Below, in pieces: positions 45,354-54,032 of a DNA stretch of 64,000 nt (position 1 is the stretch's first letter; the number at the start of each line of letters is the position of its first letter). Source of the stretch: Mycolicibacterium peregrinum (GTDB lineage: Bacteria; Actinomycetota; Actinomycetes; Mycobacteriales; Mycobacteriaceae); NCBI RefSeq assembly GCF_002102345.1, contig NZ_LQPP01000076.1:38456-102455 (forward strand). The letters are read 5' to 3'. The translations under genes were made by a program, and so were the position numbers. Below the pieces are notes generated by a model. It was not told the DNA's origin and did no database searches. It saw only the letters and a program-made list of their open reading frames with translations.

Positions 45354-45906
45354 CTTCCACTCCGGCACTGCGAAGTTCATCGATTGCCGCAGCGCTGCTC
45401 TCGGCTGCCACGCCCGCGGTCAGGCCGGTGAGCACACGGGTGCGCAGGCCCGCCTTGGCCGCATCGGCGGCGGTGGCCGCGACGCAGTAGTCGGTGGCGA
45501 TGCCCACCACGTCCACCGCCTCCACGCCCCGCCCGGCCAGCCAGTCCGCCAGCGACGTCCCCGAAGAGTCGACGCCCTCGAAGCCGCTGTAGGCGGCCGA
45601 GTGGTGCCCCTTCTCGAACACGGCCTCGACCGCGGCCGGATCGAAATCGGGGTGGAACACCGCACCGGGCGTGCCGGCCACGCAGTGCCGCGGCCACGAC
45701 GTCCGATAGTCGGGGGTCTCGGAGAAGTGGTCTCCCGGGTCGATGTGGAAATCCTTGGTGGCAACCACATGGTCGTATCCGTGGTCGGTGGCGAGCAGTG
45801 CGGTGATGTCCCGCGCCACCGCCGACCCACCGGTGACCGCCAGCGAGCCGCCTTCACAGAAATCGTTCTGCACGTCGACGACGATGAGTGCGCGGGACGT
45901 GTGCAT
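45346..45906 (-). CDS. pncA: nicotinamidase/pyrazinamidase
   Basis: A 186-residue protein. The catalytic triad is D11, K99 and C141, and the metal site D52, H54, H60 and H74, each shifted by three from M. tuberculosis PncA. The opening VVDVQNDFCEGGSLAVTGG is nearly the textbook sequence. It hydrolyses nicotinamide to nicotinate in NAD recycling and would activate the drug pyrazinamide if that is taken up. It follows the membrane operon below with 10 bp between. Confidence 0.94.
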   Translation of the reverse strand: MHTSRALIVVDVQNDFCEGGSLAVTGGSAVARDITALLATDHGYDHVVATKDFHIDPGDHFSETPDYRTSWPRHCVAGTPGAVFHPDFDPAAVEAVFEKGHHSAAYSGFEGVDSSGTSLADWLAGRGVEAVDVVGIATDYCVAATAADAAKAGLRTRVLTGLTAGVAAESSAAAIDELRSAGVEVI

Positions 45907-45916
45907 GATCCCGACG

Positions 45917-47203
45917 CTACCCGCCGAACAGCAGGTAAAGACCGGTGAAGGTGTAGCCGACCATCACCAGCATCGTCGCGAGTTGGCCGGTCAGCTGATG
46001 CTGTTTCGGCAGCAGGCGCAGGGCCCGGTCATGCGCCGCGATCACCCCGGCCACGTGTCCGGCGAGCACGAACCCGACCTTGAGGGTGGCCAACAGCGTC
46101 GGATGACCGGACAGGAAGTAGCTGACTTGGACGTCGTGGAGCCCGAAGAGCAGGATCACCGTCTGCTGGCCCCGCTCGACCAGATATGACAGGTAGTGCG
46201 CGAACACGTAGCCGATGACGATCGGGATCAGCGAGTGCGCCATCAGTCCGGGCAATTGGCGGCGCAGCAGGCGGTCGACCCCGCCGGTGGTGCGGGTGGC
46301 CGCCCAGAACGTGACCGCCACGGTGGCAGCGAACACCAGCAGGCCCACGGTCCGGATCAGGCTGGAGCCCAGTGGCGATCCCGAATGCGCGTCGACGAAG
46401 TTGCGCCACTGCGGCATCGCCGAGAAGCTGTCGAACGCGGTGGATCCCAGGAGCACCGCCAACACGGCGACCAGTCCCGGCCGCACCGTGAGCGACGGCA
46501 GGTGATCGAACGGGTTGCCCAGCACGAACCGGCCGTCGTGGCGGCGCACCGGCGAGAGCTTCGATGCCACGGTGCTGTACACCTCGAACGGGTCGGCGTT
46601 CTCCAGCCAGCGCGGACCGCAGCACAATGCTCCCGCGAGTGTCACCGCCAGGTAGGCCAACAGCCAGTTGCGAATCGCCACAACCGATCCCGGGTCCGGG
46701 CTGGCCAACTCCAGCCATACGAACGCGAACAACCCCGCGGCGGCCGGCCAGTAGCCGAGCCGCTCGGGGTAGTGCCACCGGGCGGTAACCGGGATGAAGC
46801 GGAACAGCGTCCGGACCGGAGAGATGAGCCGCCACACCGGGCCCAACAGCACCGAGGCCGCGACCAATCCAACCCACAGCAGGACATAGAAGACACCCGG
46901 CAATGGATTGGCGCCCGCCGCCCGGGCGAAGCCGGTGTAGGCCACCCACCCGGCGAGGGCGAGCGCCAGCAGGCCCACCACCCAGCGCGTCACGGCGGCG
47001 TCGACGGCCGTCGTCACCCAGGACGGCAAGGGCACACCCGGCTTGCCCGGATCGAATCGGGGCCGACGCCAGGCCAGTGCCACCACCGCGAAGGTGAACG
47101 TCAGCGTCCACGCCGCACCGATCAGCGCATAGGTGTAGGGGATCGGGAGATCGGTCGAACCGCCCAGACCATGGGCCAGTACGGCGGTCGACCCGGACGT
47201 CAC
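45917..47203 (-). CDS. polytopic membrane protein of the cupredoxin-like operon
   Basis: A 428-residue protein from GTG 47203 with about ten helices, for example YTYALIGAAWTLTFTFAVVALAW, WVVGLLALALAGWVAYTGFA and LIPIVIGYVFAHYLSYLV. Histidines lie near a membrane surface in GYVFAHYLSYLVERGQQ and VLAGHVAGVIAAHDRALRLLPKQHQ. I recognise no named family. It is the last gene of four that are linked by 4-nt overlaps, so it very probably works with the cupredoxin-like lipoprotein. Confidence 0.75.
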   Translation of the reverse strand: MTSGSTAVLAHGLGGSTDLPIPYTYALIGAAWTLTFTFAVVALAWRRPRFDPGKPGVPLPSWVTTAVDAAVTRWVVGLLALALAGWVAYTGFARAAGANPLPGVFYVLLWVGLVAASVLLGPVWRLISPVRTLFRFIPVTARWHYPERLGYWPAAAGLFAFVWLELASPDPGSVVAIRNWLLAYLAVTLAGALCCGPRWLENADPFEVYSTVASKLSPVRRHDGRFVLGNPFDHLPSLTVRPGLVAVLAVLLGSTAFDSFSAMPQWRNFVDAHSGSPLGSSLIRTVGLLVFAATVAVTFWAATRTTGGVDRLLRRQLPGLMAHSLIPIVIGYVFAHYLSYLVERGQQTVILLFGLHDVQVSYFLSGHPTLLATLKVGFVLAGHVAGVIAAHDRALRLLPKQHQLTGQLATMLVMVGYTFTGLYLLFGG

Positions 47204-47640
47204 TGCTGTACTTGCACGCTGGCGATCGTGCGGTTCAACTGATGCAGTTCGATGTCGACCGTGCCGGGCACATCGACGGTGAACTGGAACTGCTGACCGT
47301 TGCGGGGCTCGATCTTGAAGCTGTGCTCGGGGTTGGAGTGCACGTGCAACTCATCGGCGGCGTCGCTGTTGACCCGCACCACGATCGGCTCGCCGACCTT
47401 GCCCTGCACGCGCTCGTTGGTCGGGGTGACCTCCCCGCCCTTGATGGTGACGTCGATCAGCAGCCGGGCGGGTGCCTGCTGCTCGTTGGTCATGTCCGAC
47501 GGGTTCACCGCGGTGACCGAGGGAGTGGCCGAACCGGCTGAGCCGTCGGTCTTCTCGGACTCGCCGGAGCCGCCACAACCGGCCGTCACCAGGGCGAGGG
47601 CGGACGCCAGGACGATGACACTGCTTTTGAGGTTGATCAC
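47200..47640 (-). CDS. cupredoxin-like lipoprotein lacking the type-1 copper cysteine
   Basis: A 146-residue protein from GTG 47640. The lipobox LVTAGC gives C22 as the lipid anchor. The mature part has a beta-sandwich pattern (GEPIVVRVNSDAADELHVHSNPEHSFKI, FQFTVDVPGTVDIEL) like cupredoxin-fold domains. C22 is the only cysteine, so the usual type-1 copper site cannot form. The His-rich HVHSNPEH stretch could still bind a metal. It overlaps both neighbours by 4 nt. Confidence 0.78.
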   Translation of the reverse strand: MINLKSSVIVLASALALVTAGCGGSGESEKTDGSAGSATPSVTAVNPSDMTNEQQAPARLLIDVTIKGGEVTPTNERVQGKVGEPIVVRVNSDAADELHVHSNPEHSFKIEPRNGQQFQFTVDVPGTVDIELHQLNRTIASVQVQQ

Positions 47641-47822
47641 GGTGAACCATCTTCGCCTGAGGAGTCCATACCTTCATCTCGAACGTCGTCTTGGTTCGCG
47701 TCGTTGTCCTCGCCGCGGCGCCTGTCCCGCATCGCCACGTACACCACCACGCCCACCACGACCACCGCCGGAGCGAACGCGGGCAACGCCAGCAGCAGCG
47801 TGTGGTCGGCCTGATACGTCAT
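47637..47822 (-). CDS. small single-pass membrane protein
   Basis: 61 residues: one transmembrane helix (LLLALPAFAPAVVVVGVVVYVAM), then an acidic and arginine-rich tail (RRRGEDNDANQDDVRDEG). Both start and stop overlap the neighbouring genes by 4 nt, which supports it as a real gene in spite of its size. It may be an assembly or linking subunit of the membrane complex encoded here. Confidence 0.7.
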   Translation of the reverse strand: MTYQADHTLLLALPAFAPAVVVVGVVVYVAMRDRRRGEDNDANQDDVRDEGMDSSGEDGSP

Positions 47823-49651
47823 GTGAGCCCGGCGGGTTCACGGCCCGCGGCCAGCTCCCTGGCGTTGATCCGGCCCGCACCCCACGTCAGCCCGGCGATC
47901 AGGATCAGGGTGCACACCAGCACGACCAGCGAAGCCGCGTTGTACAACCAGGACGGATGATCGAGATTGCGTTCGCGCTGCAGGATCTCGATCTCCTGCA
48001 CGAACTCTCGGTTGCTGGAGGCGAGTGCCGGGGTTTCGGGGGCACCGATGCCGGGGTCGGCGGGCAGGAAGATCGGTACACCGGCCATGGTGGTTCCGTC
48101 CTGCACCCGCAGCAGGGTCTTCCATTTCCCGGATACCGGAATGGGCTGTGTCGAGCGGTAATGCCCCGGGCCGACCTGCTCCAACCGGTTGATCATCAAA
48201 CCGCGATCGTTGGCCAGACCGCCCTGCCACGCCAGGATCGAGACCCACTCCGGGTTGTCACTGACCAGGTCGGCCGGGGTGATCTGGACATCGGCCGAGG
48301 CCATGCGCTGCCCGTCCTGGGCCGGGAGATCGGTCAAAGTGACGGTGGCAGTGGCATTTTGCGGAACCTCGGTGCGCAACCCGTTGGCCACCGCGCCGCC
48401 GATCACCAGGACAGTGAGCACCACGATGGAGATTCCCACCGCGGGCCGGGGTAACGGCTGCCCGGTGAGGACCAGGGCCAGCAGCGCGCCGCACAGGCCC
48501 ATCGCGACGGCGACCGGGATCGCCATGGCCAGCGCCTCGCCCCACATGCTGGTGGGCCACGGATAGTGGTAGACCGCGCCGATCCACAGCGATTCCAGCC
48601 AGAGTCCGACGGTGGCCACACCGAGACCGGCCACCGCGCCGAACAGGATGGGGCGCTTCACAAGTGGGGTCAGCGCGATGAGTTCGACCACCAGTGCCGG
48701 GCCCAGGTAGAGCGCGAACCAACTGATCGGCGCTCCCAGGACCGGGCCGACGATGAAGGCCACGGCGCCACGCAACGCGATCGCGAATGCGGCGGCGATC
48801 AGCGCGGCACCCGGGCCGAGGACCAGGCGTGCCGCGACCGCGGCGAAGGCCGCCGCGGCCGCGATCATCATCGGCTGCAACACCAGGCGGAACTGCTCGA
48901 CGCCGAAGTCGTATTCGATCTGGAACACCGAGAGCCCGATGAACAGGCCGCCGAACGACAGGAAGTAGAGGAACTTGTTGAACTTGCTGTCCTCGGCCAT
49001 GCCGTCGGGGCCCATGGCCACCCGGCCCTCGTGTTCCAGCAACAGCACGGCTATCAGAGACAACCCCGCCCCACCGATGAGCATCAAATGGGTTGGGCCC
49101 CAAAGGGTGACATCCTGCCCGAAGATCCGGTGCCAGATGTCGTCGAGCGGGAAACCGATGAGCGCGTACAGCCCGCACAGCGCCATCAGCACACCGCCGA
49201 CCGGGGCGTACCAGGTACGGGTGATCCGGATGGCGGCCGGACCGGGCTTGTCATACGGCAGCACGATGGCCATCGACCCGGCGATGAACAGCAGGAACAG
49301 GCCGATCAGGATGAAGTAGTGCGCGGGGTTGGCCAGCGGGCCGGCATCGCGCCCCTTGCCGATGTGCAGGCTGACGTCCCAGATGAAACCGAACAGCGCG
49401 CAGATGATGGTCGCGGTGAACAGGAACACCTGCAGCGCCACCCACGGCGGCCGGTGGAACTTACGGCCCAGCCATTCGGCGAAATTGTTCAGCCAGGTGA
49501 TGCGCCGGTTGCGGTGCAGATAGCCGATCCACAGCAGCGCGACCGTGACGATCAGGGCGACCACCGACATCCCGATCACCTGATCGAGTGCGGCACCACC
49601 GCCTTCTGTCCCGGCGGCCGCGGTGAGCGTGACGTCCGATGGGCCCATCAT
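47819..49651 (-). CDS. large polytopic membrane protein with extracytoplasmic domain
   Basis: A 610-residue protein with about 12 helices, starting after an N-terminal segment (VIGMSVVALIVTVALLWIGYL). An extracytoplasmic domain of some 120 residues (VTLTDLPAQDGQRMASADV to GHYRSTQPIPVSGKWKTLLRVQDG) lies before the final helix. The PIPVSGKWKTLLRV strand pattern recalls CopC/YtkA-type domains fused to CopD-like proteins, which is suggestive of metal handling but not proof. It is the first gene of the four-gene operon. Confidence 0.78.
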   Translation of the reverse strand: MMGPSDVTLTAAAGTEGGGAALDQVIGMSVVALIVTVALLWIGYLHRNRRITWLNNFAEWLGRKFHRPPWVALQVFLFTATIICALFGFIWDVSLHIGKGRDAGPLANPAHYFILIGLFLLFIAGSMAIVLPYDKPGPAAIRITRTWYAPVGGVLMALCGLYALIGFPLDDIWHRIFGQDVTLWGPTHLMLIGGAGLSLIAVLLLEHEGRVAMGPDGMAEDSKFNKFLYFLSFGGLFIGLSVFQIEYDFGVEQFRLVLQPMMIAAAAAFAAVAARLVLGPGAALIAAAFAIALRGAVAFIVGPVLGAPISWFALYLGPALVVELIALTPLVKRPILFGAVAGLGVATVGLWLESLWIGAVYHYPWPTSMWGEALAMAIPVAVAMGLCGALLALVLTGQPLPRPAVGISIVVLTVLVIGGAVANGLRTEVPQNATATVTLTDLPAQDGQRMASADVQITPADLVSDNPEWVSILAWQGGLANDRGLMINRLEQVGPGHYRSTQPIPVSGKWKTLLRVQDGTTMAGVPIFLPADPGIGAPETPALASSNREFVQEIEILQRERNLDHPSWLYNAASLVVLVCTLILIAGLTWGAGRINARELAAGREPAGLT

Positions 49652-49738
49652 GACCTCCGGTCAGCTGACGTTGGTGTCGGTGTCAGATGTTGCCAGAACC
49701 GGGCGGCCGCAAACAGGTGTTCCGTCAGTCCTGCGCCG

Positions 49739-50533
49739 TCAGCTCCATGCGGTGACAGGACGATCCATCCGCTCACCGTCGACGAATACGTCGACCCGCT
49801 CGTCGAAGAAGCAGATGTGGTCGCGGACCGGCACCGCCTCGATCAGCGGTTCGTGATAGGCCCAGGCGACATCGGCAGGTCCGCCGGGCAGTGAATAGTA
49901 GGCGGCCCGGCCCTTGTACGCGCAGTAGGTGACAGTGTCGCTGACGTCGAGATCGGCCGTCACGTCTTCGCGGGGAAGGTAGTGACGGGTGGGCAGCCCG
50001 GTCTCGAATAGCAGCATGGGACTGCAGGATTCGGCCAGCACCTTCCCGTCGAGTTCGATGCGGATACGTCGGCGGCTGCGCCGGACATCTATCCGGTGGA
50101 ACGGGTCGTGCGGGTGCGCGACGATCGGCTCATCCTCTTCACGCCATTCGAACGTCGCAAAGTCCAGGATCACGTAGGCGGTCAGCTCCGGGTCGTCCGG
50201 CTGGAACGCCGCAGCGGCACCGGTTTCCTCCCCGGCGATGACGTCGAACGCCGTGCCCGGACAGGTGTGCGCGGTGAACGGCACCGACGGGTCGAGGAAG
50301 CCGGGGATCTCGTCGTCCCCGACATCCCCGCCGGCCGGAACGAGTTGCGCCGTCAACGCAGAGCGCGGCACCGCGTACGTCGGGACCACCCGGCGTGGCT
50401 CCCAGATCAGCACGGCTTCAACCGTGTCGGCCACCGGCTCACCGCCGAGACAAACCCGAATTCGCTTGGGCGTGGGCTGATATCGCAGAGCGCCCAACTC
50501 GCTGCCGAGCAGGTCCGCCACCTTCACTGCCAT
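49739..50533 (-). CDS. DUF427 family protein
   Basis: A 264-residue cytosolic protein. Two related halves (RIRVCLGGEPVADTVEAVLIWEPRRVVPTYAVP and RIRIELDGKVLAESCSPMLLFETGLPTRHYLPREDV) match the DUF427 fold, and the C-terminal half has the family hallmark TYCAYKGRAAYYSL. The function of DUF427 proteins is unknown. It stands alone on the minus strand. Confidence 0.83.
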   Translation of the reverse strand: MAVKVADLLGSELGALRYQPTPKRIRVCLGGEPVADTVEAVLIWEPRRVVPTYAVPRSALTAQLVPAGGDVGDDEIPGFLDPSVPFTAHTCPGTAFDVIAGEETGAAAAFQPDDPELTAYVILDFATFEWREEDEPIVAHPHDPFHRIDVRRSRRRIRIELDGKVLAESCSPMLLFETGLPTRHYLPREDVTADLDVSDTVTYCAYKGRAAYYSLPGGPADVAWAYHEPLIEAVPVRDHICFFDERVDVFVDGERMDRPVTAWS

Positions 50534-50569
50534 CGCATCATTATCGACGCCGACGGTAGCGTCTGTCTG

Positions 50570-50860
50570 CTACTTGACGTCGACGTAAACCGTGCGCTGC
50601 GTGACCGCGCTGAGAGTGTCGGTGCGGCTGAAGTTGGGACCCGGCCGCACGGCCACGACGGACGCCTGATCCAGCGGTGACGAACCCACGCGGTTGACGA
50701 TCACCGTGTACCCCTGCGACTGCAGCTCTTTGATGGTCTGCTGGGCATTGCTGGGGCCGTTGGGCGCGGCCGAGGCCACCCCGGCCGAACCGATGATCGC
50801 GGCCACCGCAACGCCCAGCGCCGCGGCGACGATCCGAGAGTTTCCGATGGTGTTTCGCAC
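50570..50860 (-). CDS. small secreted protein of unknown function
   Basis: A 96-residue protein from GTG 50860. The signal peptide ends at VASA-AP. The mature 60 residues (TIKELQSQGYTVIVNRVGSSPLDQASVVAVRPGP) have a compact alpha/beta look similar to small secreted mycobacterial proteins. No function is proposed. Confidence 0.72.
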   Translation of the reverse strand: MRNTIGNSRIVAAALGVAVAAIIGSAGVASAAPNGPSNAQQTIKELQSQGYTVIVNRVGSSPLDQASVVAVRPGPNFSRTDTLSAVTQRTVYVDVK

Positions 50861-50938
50861 TGGAGTGTCCTTACTTCCGATAGTCGCTTACGCTGCCATG
50901 TACCGGTAAGAACCGGCAGTTCAGACGCTTTAGTTCCG

Positions 50939-51502
50939 ATGGCAGAAATTGAACGCTTACTGGCGGCCTTGACGCTGCGGCAGCGCGACGGGGTCACGTG
51001 CGGCCCGACCGTGGCGGTGGTGGCCGGTGCGCTGCTGGATCACGCGTATCGCGCGGAGTTGCTGAGCCCTGACGGGCACACCTGGTTCGCTGCGGAACAG
51101 GGGCGAATTCACGCCGCTGTCAACCGGATCTGGCCGCGGCAGCTCGGGACCACACCTGCGGGCATGGCGCGCGCATTGACCGATCACAGTGCGAAACGTG
51201 GAGTGGCATACCGGTGGCGGCGGTTTCGGGGTCCCCGCGACTCGTTGTCGGATGTGCGGCGTGCCGTCGCGGAGGGCTGGCCGGTGGCGATGCTGATCGG
51301 CGAGCGCGGCATCCCGCGGCACTGGGTGTTGATCGTCGGCCAGGGCCGCGAGGTTCTGGAGTGCTACGAACCGTCGTCGGGCAAGGTGCTGCCGATCGAT
51401 GTCGCGGATGTTCGGGGAGCCAGGCTGATCGGGCTGGGTTTCCCACGGCCCTTCGCCTTTGTCCTACCGTCGAACCATGACCAGAAAGTACGCGACCGCT
51501 GA
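50939..51502 (+). CDS. papain-like peptidase C39-family protein
   Basis: A 187-residue protein. The N-terminal RQRDGVTCGPTVAVVAG carries the oxyanion Gln15-region and nucleophile C21. PRHWVLIVG gives H128, and CYEPSSG gives the third polar residue area near residue 144. This is the C39-like fold (a bacteriocin-leader-type peptidase). No signal peptide is seen, so it is cytosolic. Its last 26 nt overlap the next gene in another frame. Confidence 0.72.
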   Translation: MAEIERLLAALTLRQRDGVTCGPTVAVVAGALLDHAYRAELLSPDGHTWFAAEQGRIHAAVNRIWPRQLGTTPAGMARALTDHSAKRGVAYRWRRFRGPRDSLSDVRRAVAEGWPVAMLIGERGIPRHWVLIVGQGREVLECYEPSSGKVLPIDVADVRGARLIGLGFPRPFAFVLPSNHDQKVRDR

Positions 51503-51932
51503 CACCGTAGGGATCGACGAACTCCTGGACTTCGTGCGCCACAGGCACCACATGGTGTTGACCACGTTCCGGGCCGACGGCTCACTACAGACGTCACCGG
51601 TGACCGGTGGGGTCGACGAGCAGGGGCGCATCGTGATCGCGAGCTATCCGCAGCGGGCGAAGGCAGCCAACCTCAGGCGTACGCCCCGGGCCAGCGTGAC
51701 GGTGCTGTCCGACGAGTTCAACGGTCCGTATGTGCAAGTCGACGGGGACGCCGAGGTGATCGGACTGCCTGACGCGGTGGAACCGCTGGTCGACTACTTC
51801 CGTGCGGTGGGGGGTGAGCACCCGGACTGGGATGAGTACCGGCAGGCGATGGTGGATCAGGGCAAGTGCCTCATCCGGGTCACGCCGGTGCGCTGGGGCC
51901 CGGTTGCCACGGGCGGCTTTCCTCCCGGCTGA
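51477..51932 (+). CDS. PPOX-class F420-dependent oxidoreductase
   Basis: A 151-residue split-barrel protein from ATG 51477. The HMVLTTFRADGSLQTSPVTGGVDEQGRIVIASYPQRAKAANLRRTPRASVTVL segment is typical of F420-binding PPOX proteins, whose substrates are mostly unknown. It overlaps the peptidase gene by 26 nt and is probably co-transcribed with it. Confidence 0.85.
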   Translation: MTRKYATADTVGIDELLDFVRHRHHMVLTTFRADGSLQTSPVTGGVDEQGRIVIASYPQRAKAANLRRTPRASVTVLSDEFNGPYVQVDGDAEVIGLPDAVEPLVDYFRAVGGEHPDWDEYRQAMVDQGKCLIRVTPVRWGPVATGGFPPG

Positions 51933-51975
51933 CCGCCGGCCGACGCGTTGCGTTGGCTAGCAGGTCAAACTATAG

Positions 51976-51993
51976 TCTGGACACATGTCCAGA
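51976..51993. promoter_or_regulatory. operator upstream of the glycosyltransferase operon
   Basis: TCTGGACA-CA-TGTCCAGA, perfect 8-bp arms. It overlaps a possible -10 element TATAGT (51971-51976), which has TTGCGT 17 bp upstream (51948-51953). The core GGACACATGTCC is nearly the same as the palindrome at 55828-55841 in front of the TetR gene, so both are probably bound by one repressor. Confidence 0.65.
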
Positions 51994-52062
51994 GGGTTCG
52001 GAGTCGACGCGTGAGCGTGTATTCCCAGCTCAGCACGATTCCGGCCGTCGGGTGATCTGATT

Positions 52063-53307
52063 ATGCGTATCGCGTTGCTGTCCTATCGGAGCAAGACTCA
52101 CTGCGGTGGCCAGGGCGTCTACGTGCGCTATCTGAGCCGCGGGCTCGCCGAACTCGGCCACGAGGTCGAGGTCTTCTCCGGCCAGCCCTACCCCGAGGGC
52201 CTGGACCCCCGGGTCAAGCTCACCAAGGTCCCCAGCCTCGATCTCTACCGCGAGCCGGACCCGTTCCGAGTGCCCCGGCCCAGCGAGATCCGCGACGGTA
52301 TCGACGCCCTGGAACTGGCCACCATGTGGAGTGCCGGGTTCCCCGAGCCGCGCACATTCACCATGCGGGTCGCCAGGATTCTGGCCGAGCGCCGCGACGA
52401 ATTCGACGTCGTCCACGACAACCAGAGCCTGGGCTCGGCGCTGCTGAAGATCGCCGACAGCGGCCTGCCCGTCGTGGCCACGGTGCATCACCCGATCACG
52501 CGTGACCGGGTCGTCGAGATCGCCGCGGCCAAGTGGTGGCGCAAGCCGCTGGTACGGCGTTGGTACGGGTTCGCCGAGATGCAGAAGAAGGTGGCCCGCA
52601 AGATCCCCGAGCTGCTCACCGTGTCGTCGTCCTCGGCGGCCGATATCGCCGAGGACTTCGGGGTGACGCCGGATCAGCTGCACATCGTGCCGTTGGGCGT
52701 GGACACCGAACTGTTCAAACCTGCCGAGCACCGGGTGCGCGGACGGATCATCGCGATCGCCAGCGCCGATGTCCCGCTCAAGGGCGTCAGCAATCTGCTG
52801 CATGCGGTGGCGCGGCTGCGGGTGGCCCGCGATCTCGACGTGCAGTTGGTGTCGAAGCTCGAACCGAACGGGCCGACCGAGAAACTCATTGCCGAGCTCG
52901 GCATTTCCGACATCGTGCACAGCTCCAGCGGGCTGAGCGATGAGGAGCTCGCCGCGCTGCTCGCCTCCGCCGAAGTGGCCTGCATCCCGTCGCTCTACGA
53001 AGGCTTTTCGCTGCCCGCCGTGGAGGCCATGGCCAGCGGCACCCCGATCGTGGCCAGCCGCGCGGGGGCACTGCCCGAGGTGGTCGGTGACGACGGTGCC
53101 TGCGCCCGGTTGGTGCGCCCCGCCGACGTCGACGAGCTGACCGCCGTCCTGGGTGAACTGCTCGACTCGCCGTCGGAACGGCGCAGACTCGGCGCCGCCG
53201 GGCGACAGCGGGCGCTCGACGTCTTCAGTTGGGAATCGGTTGCCGCACAGACGGTATCGGTGTACGAGATGGCCCGCGCTCGGGTCGGGAAGGTGACGTC
53301 ATGCTGA
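52063..53307 (+). CDS. GT4-family glycosyltransferase
   Basis: A 414-residue retaining GT-B glycosyltransferase. The N-terminal half has the acceptor-domain GGQGVYVRYLSRGLAELGHEVEVFSG. The C-terminal half has the donor motif PSLYEGFSLPAVEAMASGTPIVAS with the E-x7-E pattern. It would transfer a sugar from a nucleotide donor to a lipid or saccharide acceptor in the cytosol. It is the first gene of an operon with a methyltransferase and a toroid-fold protein. It resembles the GT4 enzymes of mycobacterial glycolipid or polysaccharide synthesis, but I cannot name its product. Confidence 0.87.
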   Translation: MRIALLSYRSKTHCGGQGVYVRYLSRGLAELGHEVEVFSGQPYPEGLDPRVKLTKVPSLDLYREPDPFRVPRPSEIRDGIDALELATMWSAGFPEPRTFTMRVARILAERRDEFDVVHDNQSLGSALLKIADSGLPVVATVHHPITRDRVVEIAAAKWWRKPLVRRWYGFAEMQKKVARKIPELLTVSSSSAADIAEDFGVTPDQLHIVPLGVDTELFKPAEHRVRGRIIAIASADVPLKGVSNLLHAVARLRVARDLDVQLVSKLEPNGPTEKLIAELGISDIVHSSSGLSDEELAALLASAEVACIPSLYEGFSLPAVEAMASGTPIVASRAGALPEVVGDDGACARLVRPADVDELTAVLGELLDSPSERRRLGAAGRQRALDVFSWESVAAQTVSVYEMARARVGKVTSC

Positions 53308-54023
53308 CCGTCGATTTCGATCGTCTCGGTGTCGGACCGGGCACCACGGTGATCGACGTCGGCTGCGGTGCGGGCCGGCACACATTCGAGGCGTACCGGC
53401 GCGGAGCGTCGGTGATCGGCTTCGACCAGAGCGCGTCCGACCTCAACGACGTCGACACGATGCTGCAGGCCATGCGGGCAGAGGGCGAGGTTCCGCTGTC
53501 GGCCAAGGGCGAGGCCGTCAAGGGCGACGCACTCGACCTCCCGTACACCGACGCCAGCTTCGACTGCGTCATCGCCTCGGAGATCCTGGAGCACGTCCCA
53601 GAGGACGAGCAGGCCATCGCCGAACTGGTTCGTGTACTCAAACCCGGTGGCTCCCTGGCCATCACCGTGCCGCGCTGGCTCCCGGAGAAGGTGTGCTGGC
53701 TGCTGTCGGACGAGTACCACGCCAACGAGGGTGGACACATCCGCATCTACAAGGCCGACGAGCTGCGCGACAAGGTCTTGGCGCACGGGCTCAAGCTCAC
53801 CCACACGCACCACGAGCACGCTCTGCACGCGCCGTACTGGTGGCTCAAATGTCTAGTCGGCACCGAGAAGAACGACCACTTCGCGGTCAAGGCGTATCAC
53901 CAGCTGCTGGTGTGGGACATGATGGGCCGACCCTGGCTCACCCGCACCGCCGAGTCGCTGCTGAACCCGGTGATCGGCAAGAGCGTCGCGCTCTACTTCC
54001 GCAAGCCGGAATACAACGGGTAG
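53301..54023 (+). CDS. SAM-dependent methyltransferase
   Basis: A 240-residue class I methyltransferase. It shows motif I VIDVGCGAGRHTFEAY, the acidic motif II VIGFDQS, the post-motif ASFDCVIASEILEHVPED, and a C-terminal part rich in histidine (HTHHEHALHAPYW). Its ATG overlaps the stop of the glycosyltransferase gene, so the two are coupled. A sugar or lipid intermediate of the operon is the likely acceptor. Confidence 0.87.
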   Translation: MLTVDFDRLGVGPGTTVIDVGCGAGRHTFEAYRRGASVIGFDQSASDLNDVDTMLQAMRAEGEVPLSAKGEAVKGDALDLPYTDASFDCVIASEILEHVPEDEQAIAELVRVLKPGGSLAITVPRWLPEKVCWLLSDEYHANEGGHIRIYKADELRDKVLAHGLKLTHTHHEHALHAPYWWLKCLVGTEKNDHFAVKAYHQLLVWDMMGRPWLTRTAESLLNPVIGKSVALYFRKPEYNG

Positions 54024-54032
54024 GCCTCCGCG

